DNA of 64,000 bases from NCBI RefSeq assembly GCF_029227915.1, contig NC_079880.1, forward strand, positions 15,518,001-15,582,000. Direction: 5' to 3'. Origin of the DNA: Hydractinia symbiolongicarpus (lineage: Eukaryota; Cnidaria; Hydrozoa; Anthoathecata; Hydractiniidae). The notes beneath the pieces are model-generated. The model ran no database searches. It worked only from the letters and a program-made list of their open reading frames with translations, and had not been told where the DNA came from. Shown in pieces: positions 33,173-42,122 of this stretch. The stretch's first letter is position 1. Every line of letters starts with the position of its first letter. The translations under genes and the position numbers were made by a program.

Positions 33173-33399
33173 ATATTAAATCATTTAATAACTAATTAAT
33201 CAACTACTATACAGGAAAATTACAACTATTTATCGAACTAGTTTATAACATATTACAGGTAGTTACACTGCTACCTGCAAAACAAATCACAATAAAAATC
33301 CAACAAAAGACAACGACCTAAACAGCTAAACGGCACAACAAAATCAAAACAAAAACATAACAAATGATAATCCAGTTGAGAACTAGGTGAAACAAAAAA
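33173..33399. other. Polinton intergenic spacer
   Basis: A+T-rich, no coding frame. It separates the small-protein pair from the integrase 3' end. Confidence 0.4.
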
Positions 33400-34337
33400 C
33401 TAAACGACCAATAACTCCTCCCTAACGAAATATCTCCTCACTCCATCCAAATAATATAACGTCGGTTGATTTACACTAATGCTTCTTTTTACAATCTTAT
33501 ACGCATCCACCGACCAATTTCCGTCGCCCTTCTCCTACCACCCTCCAATTCACCATCCCCGTACAAATATCTCACGGAGGCACCCATATCCAATAAAACT
33601 TCACCATGCTTTCTCGGTAATGAAAAACCCTGATAAATACTATCCAACTTAATCGCATCAACAGGTCTCATTCCAATAAGTCTGGTCTTATCCTCATTAA
33701 TACCACAAATCACACCCTGCAGCCTCACCACCTACTCAACACTCCTTTCACCATTTTCCATCTCCTTCCGATATTGCTGACTAAACAATATCTTCGCCAA
33801 CGTTCTATTAAACCTTTCGACAATACCCTGACTTCTATGTTGTTTTGGATCACCACGTTGGATGGATGTGGAATGTTTTTTAAATAATTTCGTGACATAA
33901 CCGTAGAATTCCTTTCCCTCATCGACCATAATTAGGTTAGGGTAAGTTAATGGTGTCGTCTTGTATATTTTTTCGAATGCAGCCGTCGTTTCATTTGCAG
34001 TTTTTTATGTAAGTTGGTATGCCGTCTTATATCTAGATGCTATATCAACGACACACAGGACGTACTTGTATGTTTTTCGTTTATATGTGTCGTGTGGAAG
34101 GTATAGCAGGTCCGCCTGATGGATCTCGTTTGGTTTTAGGAATAAGTGATACAATGAATTAGGTCGTGGTATGTATTTTGGTTGTGGTAGGTAAATTTGG
34201 TATGTTGGTTGCTTCCTTAACCATTTCTCTGCCTCATCTCTGCCGACACCAGCTGCGTTTGCCAACTCACCCACAGCTGATAAACTCTTCCAATATCCAC
34301 CAACTCCATAATAAATCTTCTTAAACTCCTCGTCCAT
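33400..34337 (-). pseudogene. Polinton retroviral-like integrase (DDE)
   Basis: Begins MDEEFKKIYYGVGGYWKSLS. First catalytic Asp in IHQADLLYLPHDT, second in LIMVDEGKEFYG, Glu in QGIVERFNRTLAK. The C-terminal part GASVRYLYGDGELEGG and the following YYLDG/REELL-type end (33410-33480, another frame) are typical of Polinton integrases. It joins the TIR ends to target DNA. Lesions: an in-frame stop near 34003, frame changes near 33930 and 33730, and a frame break near 33485. All three catalytic residues are still present. Confidence 0.9.
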
Positions 34338-34361
34338 TTATGTATACGCAGCTTATAAAAA

Positions 34362-34843
34362 TCATGCTGCAGAATACAACTTTTGTTCGAGGCCGTCCAT
34401 TTTTTCCAATATCAGCCTCATTTGATCTTTTTTTGACTTAATATCCGCCTTACTAATTTCTCCAGTAATCGCAATATACTCGTCCCTTATCTTCTTAAAC
34501 TCATCAATACCAATCTTTCCATCATCTAAACCCTGTGATATAAGAGTATTGATTATTACCATCGATGAGTTCAGTTTATTGATCATAGTCGAATGCTTGT
34601 TTATTTTTTCCCACATCTTTTGATGAAGTTTGATGTTGGTAGGATTGAGAGACCGATAATGGTGCTTAGTGATCCAAATGCGATAGATCCTGGTAAACCG
34701 ACGACTGTTAGTACCGATGTTAAGGCTCCTACACCTGACACAGTATTCACACATTCTGCCGCACTTACATAATTAAACGCTATAGACGACCTCTTGCAAT
34801 GCTTTTTATACTTATCTGTAAGCTTCTCTTTTGTTGACCTCAA
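34362..34843 (-). pseudogene. Polinton PX-type protein
   Basis: Two overlapping frames (34601-34843 and 34362-34700) join near 34620. The N-terminal part KYKKHCKRSSIAFNYVSAAE is followed by a glycine/serine-rich hydrophobic segment (VSGVGALTSVLTVVGLPGS). The C-terminal part is helical, INKHSTMINKLNSSM and ISQGLDDGKIGIDEFKKI. This matches the common Polinton PX protein of unknown function. It is divergent from the plus-strand block that starts within 10 bp. Confidence 0.7.
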
Positions 34844-35684
34844 TTACTCAAGTATCCGTTTACGATACCAGCATTGTGGTAATAAATGAATCAGGGAATA
34901 GTGAAGTGGTTGGTGTTGTAGATAATATTATCGAAGGTGTTGGAGAGGTTAGTAATATTAAAATGGATGGACAGACACTTAAATTTAAAAAGTATTTAAG
35001 GGAGATTATGGGTCTCGATAAGTCTTTACAGAATATTAGAGGTGCATTGAAGACTGTTACAGCGAAATATGTTATGGTAATGACCATTTGGATATGGAAT
35101 ATGAGAAGCAGAAGGAGTTGAATGATAGTGAGGAAGGTGAGTTGAGTGATGAATATATGGAGTTGAAAAAAAGGGTTGAGGATAGGATTGAGAGGCTTCA
35201 GGGTGAGCTGAATATACATGATGAAAAAATATCAATTTTAAAGGGTAAGTTGTCCGGTGAGGTTGCAAAGATTAAGGAGTCGTTTAAGCAGTTAATGAAT
35301 ACTGATGTTTCACTGAAGGAAAGGATAAAGACTTTGTTTAAGGAGCAAGGGATAACCATTGCCTCTATACTTACTATTGGTATGGCAATTAGTATCATTG
35401 TTTTGGCTGTAGAGGGTGTTGGTGGCGGTGGTAGTGGTGGTAATACAGGTGGTAAATCTAAGGGTTGTGTAGGTGAATGGATTAAAAAACATTTAAAAGC
35501 TTTATCTAGGTTGTTGGGTAAACTTGGTAAGAAAGCGTTGGATGAACTTCCTGGTCTTATTGGTTCTGCTGTGGCATCGGTATTTAATGCTGCAAAGGAG
35601 ACTGTGAAGTTCCTTCCCGATCATTTATGGACGACTTTTGCAGGTGTGGGAGGAATAGTTATATTATATCTCAGAAGAAAATGA
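34832..35684 (+). pseudogene. Polinton coiled-coil/membrane protein (PY-like)
   Basis: Frame 1 (34832-35090) has EVSNIKMDGQTLKFKKYLRE and SLQNIRGALKTVTAKY. A frameshift near 35085 leads into frame 2 (to 35684): a long charged coiled coil (DEYMELKKRVEDRIERLQ), LKERIKTLFKEQGITIASI, a membrane segment, a Gly-rich linker, VGEWIKKHLKALSRLLGKLG and a second Gly-rich amphipathic/membrane tail. This architecture recurs in animal Polintons. A role in the virion or membrane penetration is inference. The stop overlaps the next ATG (ATGA). Confidence 0.75.
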
Positions 35685-36379
35685 ATATTTATAAATATAA
35701 AAAAAGAGCAAGTTATCCAGTAGGTAAGGGGATTGATTATACAATAGGTGGTTATCCATTGAGGGTTAAGGATTTACAAAAACATAGAATTTATGTGTTA
35801 CAGAAAGATTTTGTTGATTTTACATTTCCCAATGTGTTTACAAACTGTGGTGTATGGGTTTATCTTAATTGGGCACCCGATGCAACACGTATAAAATTTA
35901 GTCTCATTAATGTTAAGGATGACAAAAAATTATGGAACAGTGATAAATATTTTGGATATTGGCCTGTACAGTTAGGGTTTGCTATCTATTGTGCATCAAC
36001 ATGTTTAGGTATTTCAGCTGAACATTTAGAAAAAGAAAGTAGAATGTTGAAGGCTTTGTATAGGTTTCATGTTTATTATCATGTTAGCAGAATATTACAT
36101 AAGCTTCAGGTAAAACTACCGGGTGAGACAGTTTCCTCTCAATATGATAATACTTGGTCGGGTGAGGGTTATATTAGTGTTTGTGATGAGTATGGTGGGA
36201 ATAGGTATTCCAGATATGGTCGTGATGAGCCAGAGGTAGATTTGGCGGTTATGTCAGTTTTTTCTAATTATGTTAAAAGGTATTATAAAATGGTGTATTC
36301 AGGATGGATTATTAATAAGAGTAAGGGTTTGACGAGAAAGGCTTTACCATTGATTTCTAAAAGTGTAAGGGAATATTGA
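35681..36379 (+). CDS. Polinton conserved structural-type protein (N-terminal part), 232 aa
   Basis: ATG overlaps the previous stop by ATGA. Diagnostic stretches are LNWAPDATRIKFSLINV, YFGYWPVQLGFAIYCAS and FHVYYHVSRILHKLQ, seen in a widespread Polinton protein thought to be virion-associated; possibly the minor capsid/penton. The family protein I remember is longer, and here it ends at SKSVREY with a TGA at 36377-36379, so the C-terminal part may be lost or frameshifted. In this element it precedes the gene at 36410 by 30 bp. Confidence 0.65.
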   Translation: MNIYKYKKRASYPVGKGIDYTIGGYPLRVKDLQKHRIYVLQKDFVDFTFPNVFTNCGVWVYLNWAPDATRIKFSLINVKDDKKLWNSDKYFGYWPVQLGFAIYCASTCLGISAEHLEKESRMLKALYRFHVYYHVSRILHKLQVKLPGETVSSQYDNTWSGEGYISVCDEYGGNRYSRYGRDEPEVDLAVMSVFSNYVKRYYKMVYSGWIINKSKGLTRKALPLISKSVREY

Positions 36380-36409
36380 TAAAAGGGATTTTATACGTTT
36401 AGTGAGCTT

Positions 36410-36952
36410 ATGGAATTTGTCGGAGGTATTAATTTTGATAAGCAAAGTGGGAAGGTTAGTATTGATGATGATGTTGTTATACTTAAATATTTGAGGGAAA
36501 TGGTTGAGTCTTTGGATACATTTGATAGTCTTAGGTCATTGTCATTTAGATTGGAAGAGTTAAATAGTTATAATAATTTAGTCGATGGAGTTAGGTGTAA
36601 GGATTTATATACATGGCATGCAGGCAGGGAAGAGATTCGATATGGAAGAGTTGTTAATGTAGAACCTAAGAATATTTTGTATAAGAGGTTGTCATGGGCG
36701 AATACTCATTCCCTGGATGTTAGTATTGTGGATGGGCATGGAAATAAAATTAGTATCGACTATCCTGTTGAAGTGCTAATAACCCCATTTTCTACAGCCT
36801 TGCTGATCAGGTCGACCACGGAATTTAATTTGGTCTCCGCGAGTAGTCTGATACTTTCGTGCTTTTTGGATTTAGCGCCTAATCTTTTTGAAGCATTCCG
36901 CAGACATTTTAGAAAAATAAAATCTTGGTTAATAGAAAATGTATGGGGATAA
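36410..36952 (+). pseudogene. Polinton protein of unknown function with foreign C-terminal tail
   Basis: 180 codons. Residues 1-120 (FVGGINFDKQSGKVSIDDD, YTWHAGREEIRYGRVVNV, KRLSWANTHSLDVSI) look like a conserved Polinton ORF. From about residue 125 the sequence is the antisense of a PX-type gene fragment (36785-36905), so the original C-terminus has been replaced. The stop overlaps the start of the capsid gene. Confidence 0.6.
36785..36905 (-). pseudogene. Inverted fragment of a second, diverged PX gene
   Basis: The minus strand reads SKRLGAKSKKHESIRLLAET then KLNSVVDLISKAVENG, the helical region of Polinton PX proteins. It aligns with INKHSTMINKLNSSM...ISQGLDDG at 34362-34640 but is clearly diverged. 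Base composition is less A+T-rich than the neighbours. It appears to come from a different Polinton lineage and to have been inserted or copied in antisense. Confidence 0.65.
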
Positions 36953-38183
36953 ATTGCTACCTTCTAGAAGTTATAGCAGACAGCGTGGAATTAAAGGTTT
37001 GAAGCATCATATATCGAAGACTAATAATCCGAGTACGATTGGTCAAAATCAAATACTGGTGGATTAGGTTTCCCAATCTATCCAATAACGATGTTGTTCT
37101 TCCAGGTACATCTAAATTATCGTTCAATATTAAACTTACGAGCAAGGATAATGATGCGACCGTTGTTAATAATTTGGGCAGAGCGATTGTTAAGAAACTT
37201 GTTATTAAGATAGAATCAAATAAACTTGTGTCTATTATGATATTGATAAGTTGATGTGTAGACAGGATTTGTGGATGACAAATGGACACAGAGGTCATAG
37301 GGTTTGTCAGGGTATTTGTAGTGAAAATCTTCGGAAGTTGAGAGTGGGTGCAAAAGATGCTGTAAAGACGAATGATGAGGAGAATCAACTTAACAAAGAG
37401 TTTGGTGGTACGTTCTGTATTCCATTGGATTTTGAGTTTCTTGAGAGTACTATGCCTTTCATCAATCTGGATTATTAGAGAGATTAAATTATGAATTGGC
37501 GTTTAACGATTATAAGAACGTTATTGTGAGTGCGGATAAGAATGCTTCATATAAAATTGAGGAGATAACTTTGGAATATGATGTTGTTAATCACGAGGCT
37601 TTGGCAAATGAGGTTAGGATGAATTATGCTGATACTGCCATATTGTACGATAGGATATTGAGGCATAGGATGGTAATTGTTAATAAGGCTGATGACGTTT
37701 GGAATTTCGGTTTTAATACACCAGCTAGATCGTTGAAAACTATATGACGATGATCGGTATGGGAGAAATAGTGAGAAGTTTTACAATCCTAAGATTAATA
37801 AGGTAAGTGTGACAGTGGAGGGTCAACCGAATCAATTGTTTAGTTCAGGTCTTAGGAGTCATCATCAGTGGGATGAGATTATAAAACATTTTTGTGGTGG
37901 ACGGTTACAGGAATATGGAATTGTTATTAAGGACACGATAATTGGAGGAATGAATATGGGTGGTTATTATACGAATAAGTTTGCATTATGGATAGGTTTT
38001 AGAACTACTGAGGATGTTAAGCTTCATGAAAGTGGTAGAAGGGTGAAAAATGTTTCGGAAGGTATTACTCTACAAATAGAGAAGACTGTTGAGGCTAAGG
38101 GTAATCTGAAAGCATATATGTTCTTGTTTATGGATGCACAGATTAATATTAATGGTGGAACATTTGCAAATGTTTTGTATTAA
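36939..38183 (+). pseudogene. Polinton major capsid protein (double jelly roll)
   Basis: Begins MYGDKLLPSRSYSRQRGIK. Successive frames carry VRFPNLSNNDVVLPGTSKLS, MCRQDLWMTNGHRGHR, FGGTFCIPLDFEFL, KIEEITLEYDVVNHEALAN and finally VTVEGQPNQLFSSGLRSHHQ and NLKAYMFLFMDAQ. The order and strand-rich pattern match the Polinton double jelly-roll capsid protein. Frame breaks lie near 37066, 37235, 37480 and 37745. The last segment (37809-38183) is intact. It lies between the 36410 ORF and the ATPase, as usual in the morphogenesis block. Confidence 0.75.
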
Positions 38184-38836
38184 AATATTTGTTAAGGGGT
38201 CTTGTACGGCGTTACTTGTAGGACAGACTGGTTGTGGAAAGACTAAACTTGTTTTAGATTTATTAGAGGGGGGTGTAGGGGTCAATTTGAATATATTGTG
38301 GTTTTGTGTTCGAATTTGAGGTGGAATAAGACTTATTTGGAAAGGAAGTGGTTGTGGACTGATGATTGTGTATTTTTAGTGGAACCTGGTGATAAATTAT
38401 TTAAGTTTATTGACTTTTTAGTAGAGAATTGGCTGGTAGTGAGGTTCTGTTTATTGTGGATGACGTTATTGCTTATGAAAGATTAGATAAGAGGAGACAA
38501 CCGTTGCTTGATTTAAGTATTAGTGGTAGGCATAAATTACGTTCTTTGTGGCTGTTGACTCAGGTTTATTTGGCGGTACCGAAGAATATTAGGAGGCAAC
38601 AGAAAATGCTTTATTATTTTAATTCCCATCAATGTTCTGATGTTAAAATGATTGATGAAGAGACAAGTGTAGGGAGGTTGAATAAAAATAAGCAATCGTA
38701 TTTATATATTAGGTTGGAGTATCCTGCTTGTTTTTCAATTAAAAAAGTGTACCTAGAACTAATTCAAATATTTGGGTGTAACTATAATGAGGTCAAAATA
38801 AAATTAGGGGTGGTGGGGTCGGGCGTTCAAATATAG
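38170..38836 (+). pseudogene. Polinton genome-packaging ATPase (FtsK/HerA type)
   Basis: Overlaps the capsid stop. Walker A LLVGQTGCGKTKLVLDLLEG is near 38215-38270, Walker B VLFIVDDVIAYERL near 38440-38490, then ISGRHKLRSLWLLTQVYLAV and PKNIRRQQKMLYYF. It would pump DNA into the capsid. Frames shift near 38290 and 38430. The end at 38836 is natural. Confidence 0.85.
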
Positions 38837-38917
38837 TTGGGTAAAATTATCTTGAGTTTGGTTTTGTGTTTGTGATTTGGGTTGGGTGTGATGGTTTTGA
38901 TGTTTGATTAGAAGAGG

Positions 38918-39091
38918 ATGGAGGTCTCACCATCTATGCAGAAAGCCGCCGATTGTCCGTCTATGCATACTACAAGTTCTATTCCTAATATATCAGATGT
39001 AAATCTTCTTGTGTCGAGAGTATCAATCTCAACTGTGAGTGAAAGATCTGGAATTCTTGATAATGCGAGAGATAATGAGAGAGAGATATAA
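38918..39091 (+). CDS. Small ORF at Polinton right end, 57 aa
   Basis: MEVSPSMQKAADCPSMHTTS followed by a Ser/Ile-rich, charged end. It lies between the ATPase and the right TIR. Composition is less A+T-rich than the spacer, but I do not recognise it. It could be the start of a lost gene. Confidence 0.3.
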   Translation: MEVSPSMQKAADCPSMHTTSSIPNISDVNLLVSRVSISTVSERSGILDNARDNEREI

Positions 39092-39258
39092 TGAATAGAG
39101 TTCACAAAAAACTCCTTTTCGTTCCTTTTTATCTGCTAATCTTAATCTTGGAAGTACTTCATTATGAATTATGGCCGAGTTTTTGCATTTACGTGTATGG
39201 CTTCCGTATGAAATATCTACTTCTTTTATTAAAGTACCTGATCCATCGATACGTGCGG

Positions 39259-39439
39259 GGCTTTGAGTCCAGTCAACTATTCAAATGGCTTGCAGGGTTT
39301 GGTCGAGGGATTGTTTTTGAGATGGCTTCAAATTTTCCATCCTGACGTGGCGCGGGTGGGTGAGCGAGAGCGTGAAATTTCATGAAAAAGAGCTTATATG
39401 TCGCTTGCACCAAAATCGGCCTTTATATACTACTATATT
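39259..39439 (-). repeat. Polinton right terminal inverted repeat
   Basis: Reverse complement of 19503-19683 with five differences. The element's last bases are ATACTACT (39434). The adjoining TATTGTACGTACTATAGTAGT is itself partly palindromic, which blurs the exact boundary. Confidence 0.93.
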
Positions 39440-40106
39440 GTACGTACTATAGTAGTAACAGCATTTTATAACCTTTGTTCAAACTTATTTGAACTATAGA
39501 AAATCTGTCATGACCGCCTACAATAATTTTCTGTTTTAGACCAACATGCTGCCGGCTTTGAACGAAAAAGTTTGTTATGATGAGATGGCGCGAATAAATA
39601 TGCAGCCTGGAAACACTCAATAACAAATCGAACGCGGAAATGGCTTCATCTTTATTCAGTAAGTTCAGTAGGAGTATGAGAACTTTTTATAGTCAGGAAG
39701 TTAGGTAGCTGGAGAATTGATAGTTGGTGAGTTAGCGAGTTACTACTATCGCCAGTGACCGATTGAAAATCCTCTCTCTATCTGTACCCTGTGTACCCTG
39801 TAATAAAATAAAAAAGCACAAGCTTTTTTATTTTACTTTTTACATATCTTTTTTTCTGTCTACTTTTTTAACTTTATACTTTTATCTGCTGACAAGATTA
39901 CTGTTTATCTCCTCCAGTCAGTCAGAATGCAACAAAGCGAAAGTGGGATCAGTTTTGTTTAGCTAGCTTTGTGTTTAAATTACTTAAAAACCTATATGTC
40001 AAATGTGCAATAGTTCGGCAAGCCAAACTTTTTCCTTTTAGAGAGTCACATTTTTATATTAATATATATATAAACAACACTTGAAGAATAGCCGTCAAAA
40101 ACAGTC
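39440..40106. other. Gene-free flank right of the Polinton
   Basis: A+T-rich, with TATATATATAT near 40060. No gene supported. Confidence 0.4.
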
Positions 40107-40909
40107 AAGGTGGCAGTAACCCTTTTAGAAATCGAATTTTTTTTACATAATTACTTACAAAAGGTTTTTTTAAACTATATAGAGAAAGTCGTTCGGGAAT
40201 ATTCGGACCATTTCCATAGATCATTATTATCAAAATCACAGGATGTTTTAAGGATACTGGCAGCACCTTTAAAATTTCTAGTGTTCTTATTATTTTTATT
40301 ATTATTGTAGCCGTGTAATGTGAATATGTATCTCTTTCTATCTTTTGGTTTCTAATGCAAATTTTTATCTCAATTTTGATGCCAATTAAACAATGCAGCT
40401 TTTCTAAATTACAAAAATATCGAAACATTCCATCGTGATTTTCAACATTAAAACATGAGATCGTTGACGTCTGGAAGGGCGTTTTCCGCCAATCTAGAGA
40501 TGTAAATTTAAACATTTCATACTCTCCGCCCACCATGGGGACGTCTCGAGTAGCCACTTTATAAAGCAATTTTCATATATGTTATTTTTCTATATAATTC
40601 TAACACGAGCTTTGTAAGTCATACAGGTTCAAAATGGTGTGCGGATTTTTTTTTTCTGAATATTTTTCTTTTGACAGCGGCTAGATGCAGCATGATATGA
40701 TAATAAGCAAAACAAACAAAAAGCTATTGTGAAAAAAATATAAAAAAAACAAAAGTTTTCCCCACAACCCTTTCGATACAAGCAACCTAAGGTTTGTTTT
40801 AAAACAAAAGGCCAATATTTTCAGAAAATAATAAAGAAGGTTTGTATTGATAATACACTGACGGAAAATCCACCTGTTCGAACGGCTAAAAAAGGGTTAC
40901 TGCCACCTT
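40107..40909. mobile_element. TIR-bounded non-autonomous DNA element (803 bp)
   Basis: Perfect 20-bp inverted ends AAGGTGGCAGTAACCCTTTT at 40107-40126 and 40890-40909. A 154-codon minus-strand frame (40105-40569) begins MLYKVATRDVPMVGGEYEM and contains FKFTSLDWRKTPF, but its C-terminal half runs through the TIR, so it is not a credible transposase. Target duplication is not clear. Probably a MITE-like derivative. Confidence 0.6.
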
Positions 40910-41058
40910 AAAGCAGCGAATCAGATCGCTTTTGTTTTCCAAATTTTAAAATAAATTGAAAAAGCAGAAATAAATATGGCATAGCAGAACAATGTTCAAA
41001 TAGAAAGAATTTTACCTCTTGATAATATCAGGTACTAGGTGAATTAATTATTTTTTTT

Positions 41059-41123
41059 ACGTGTTTACGTGTTTACTTGTTTACGTGGTTACGTGTTTAC
41101 TTGTTTACGTGGTTACGTGTTTA
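41059..41123 (+). repeat. Minisatellite GTGTTTACTTGTTTACGTGGTTAC
   Basis: Two and a half units of a 24-bp repeat built from an 8-bp GTNTTTAC motif. Confidence 0.75.
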
Positions 41124-42122
41124 GCCTGACCTTTAGTCTCCTTGTTTATCATATTTGTAAATGATTCCTAAATCCACGTAAAAGTACTAAACTGATGATA
41201 CTAAGCATAGCAAAATCGCAAGATCATCGAAGTGTATTACAGGTGCAACTAAGGCTCCAAATATATCACAGAAGTACTAAACTGATAGCAAATAACAAAA
41301 TTACAGTGATTTACATAGGTGTCTTTGTAAAAATAAACCTGAGAGCTCGCATTACTCGTTGAATATAAATGAAATCTTCCATGCAAAAACCAGTGAATGT
41401 TAAAAAGTTTGTATTATAAAATGATGAAAGAAAATATATTTTCTTTCGCTCACGTCTTGATATTTCTCTAAATATTTGAAAGTGTTATTATACTTAAACA
41501 ACGAGCTTCAACGATATATGTATATGACGTAACTACGAAAAAACCAAGACCAGATTTGCACACCGGAATGAGTAAAAAGCTATTAAGACAGCCTATAAAT
41601 CTTTATATCCTCATGCGATTGTTTAAAAAGAACTAATGTTTTCTCCAATTATTTTTCAGAACATGTTATAACTCGATTTTCTTCATTATTTTTTAAATTA
41701 ATTTTAAGCGTTAAATAAAAAAATAGGAGCGCAAGGTAGAATTTAGAATGTCCGTAATAAAAAATATATAAGATATTAAAAATATATATAAGAGGACGCT
41801 CTGTGAACGAGGTTGCATGAATAATGGAACATGATCAAATCAAATTATTGAGAAACAAAAATATACATCACGATAATACTAACCGGACAACATTGTTCCA
41901 CTGTAGAACACGGTCGTTCTGTCGAGAAATCGAGGTGAAATAAATTCAATTAAAGCAGGAAAAACTCTGCAATAGCTTTCCAAGAGGGCGGACGCTTTTC
42001 CGTAACGGAATTTTAGTGCTGTTGGTGAATTTAAAATTATGATAACGCAACGAGTTGCTGAGATAATATCAAGATAGTTATTTTCAATAATAGTACTAGC
42101 TGAAAGCAGAGAAGGACGAATA
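41124..42122. other. Gene-free stretch; probable 5' leader of the retrotransposon at its end
   Basis: Contains the direct repeat AGTACTAAACTGATA (about 41187 and 41274). The last ~200 bp are likely the 5'UTR of the retrotransposon, but the start cannot be fixed. Confidence 0.4.

Larger units (their letters stand above)
19508..39434. mobile_element. Polinton/Maverick self-synthesising transposon, ~19.9 kb, nested insertions
   Basis: Bounded by 181-bp TIRs with AG as the first bases (AGTAGTAT), the usual Polinton terminus, and of the usual 15-20 kb total length once the two inserts are included; about 12.2 kb without them. Gene set: protein-primed PolB, DDE integrase, packaging ATPase, double jelly-roll capsid protein, PX-type and coiled-coil/membrane proteins and other conserved Polinton ORFs. 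No adenovirus-type protease is recognised. Block order is PolB (+), a minus-strand block (31.07-34.84 kb), then a plus-strand morphogenesis block (34.83-38.84 kb). Flanking 6-bp target duplication is not evident. Frameshifts in nearly every gene make it inactive. Confidence 0.92.

Noticed and set aside
36957-37388. 143-aa minus-strand ORF
   Set aside because: Antisense to the capsid gene; low-complexity Leu/Ile/Thr composition from reversed A+T-rich codons.
31071-38836. Adenovirus-type cysteine protease expected in a Polinton
   Set aside because: I looked for a His-Asp/Cys papain-like pattern in both gene blocks and saw none; not annotated.
39091-39345. 84-aa hydrophobic plus-strand ORF at the Polinton right end
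   Set aside because: Its C-terminal third lies in the TIR, and another frame there looks equally coding; no support.
40105-40569. 154-aa ORF as a transposase
   Set aside because: No DDE or other transposase motifs, and it reads through the TIR.
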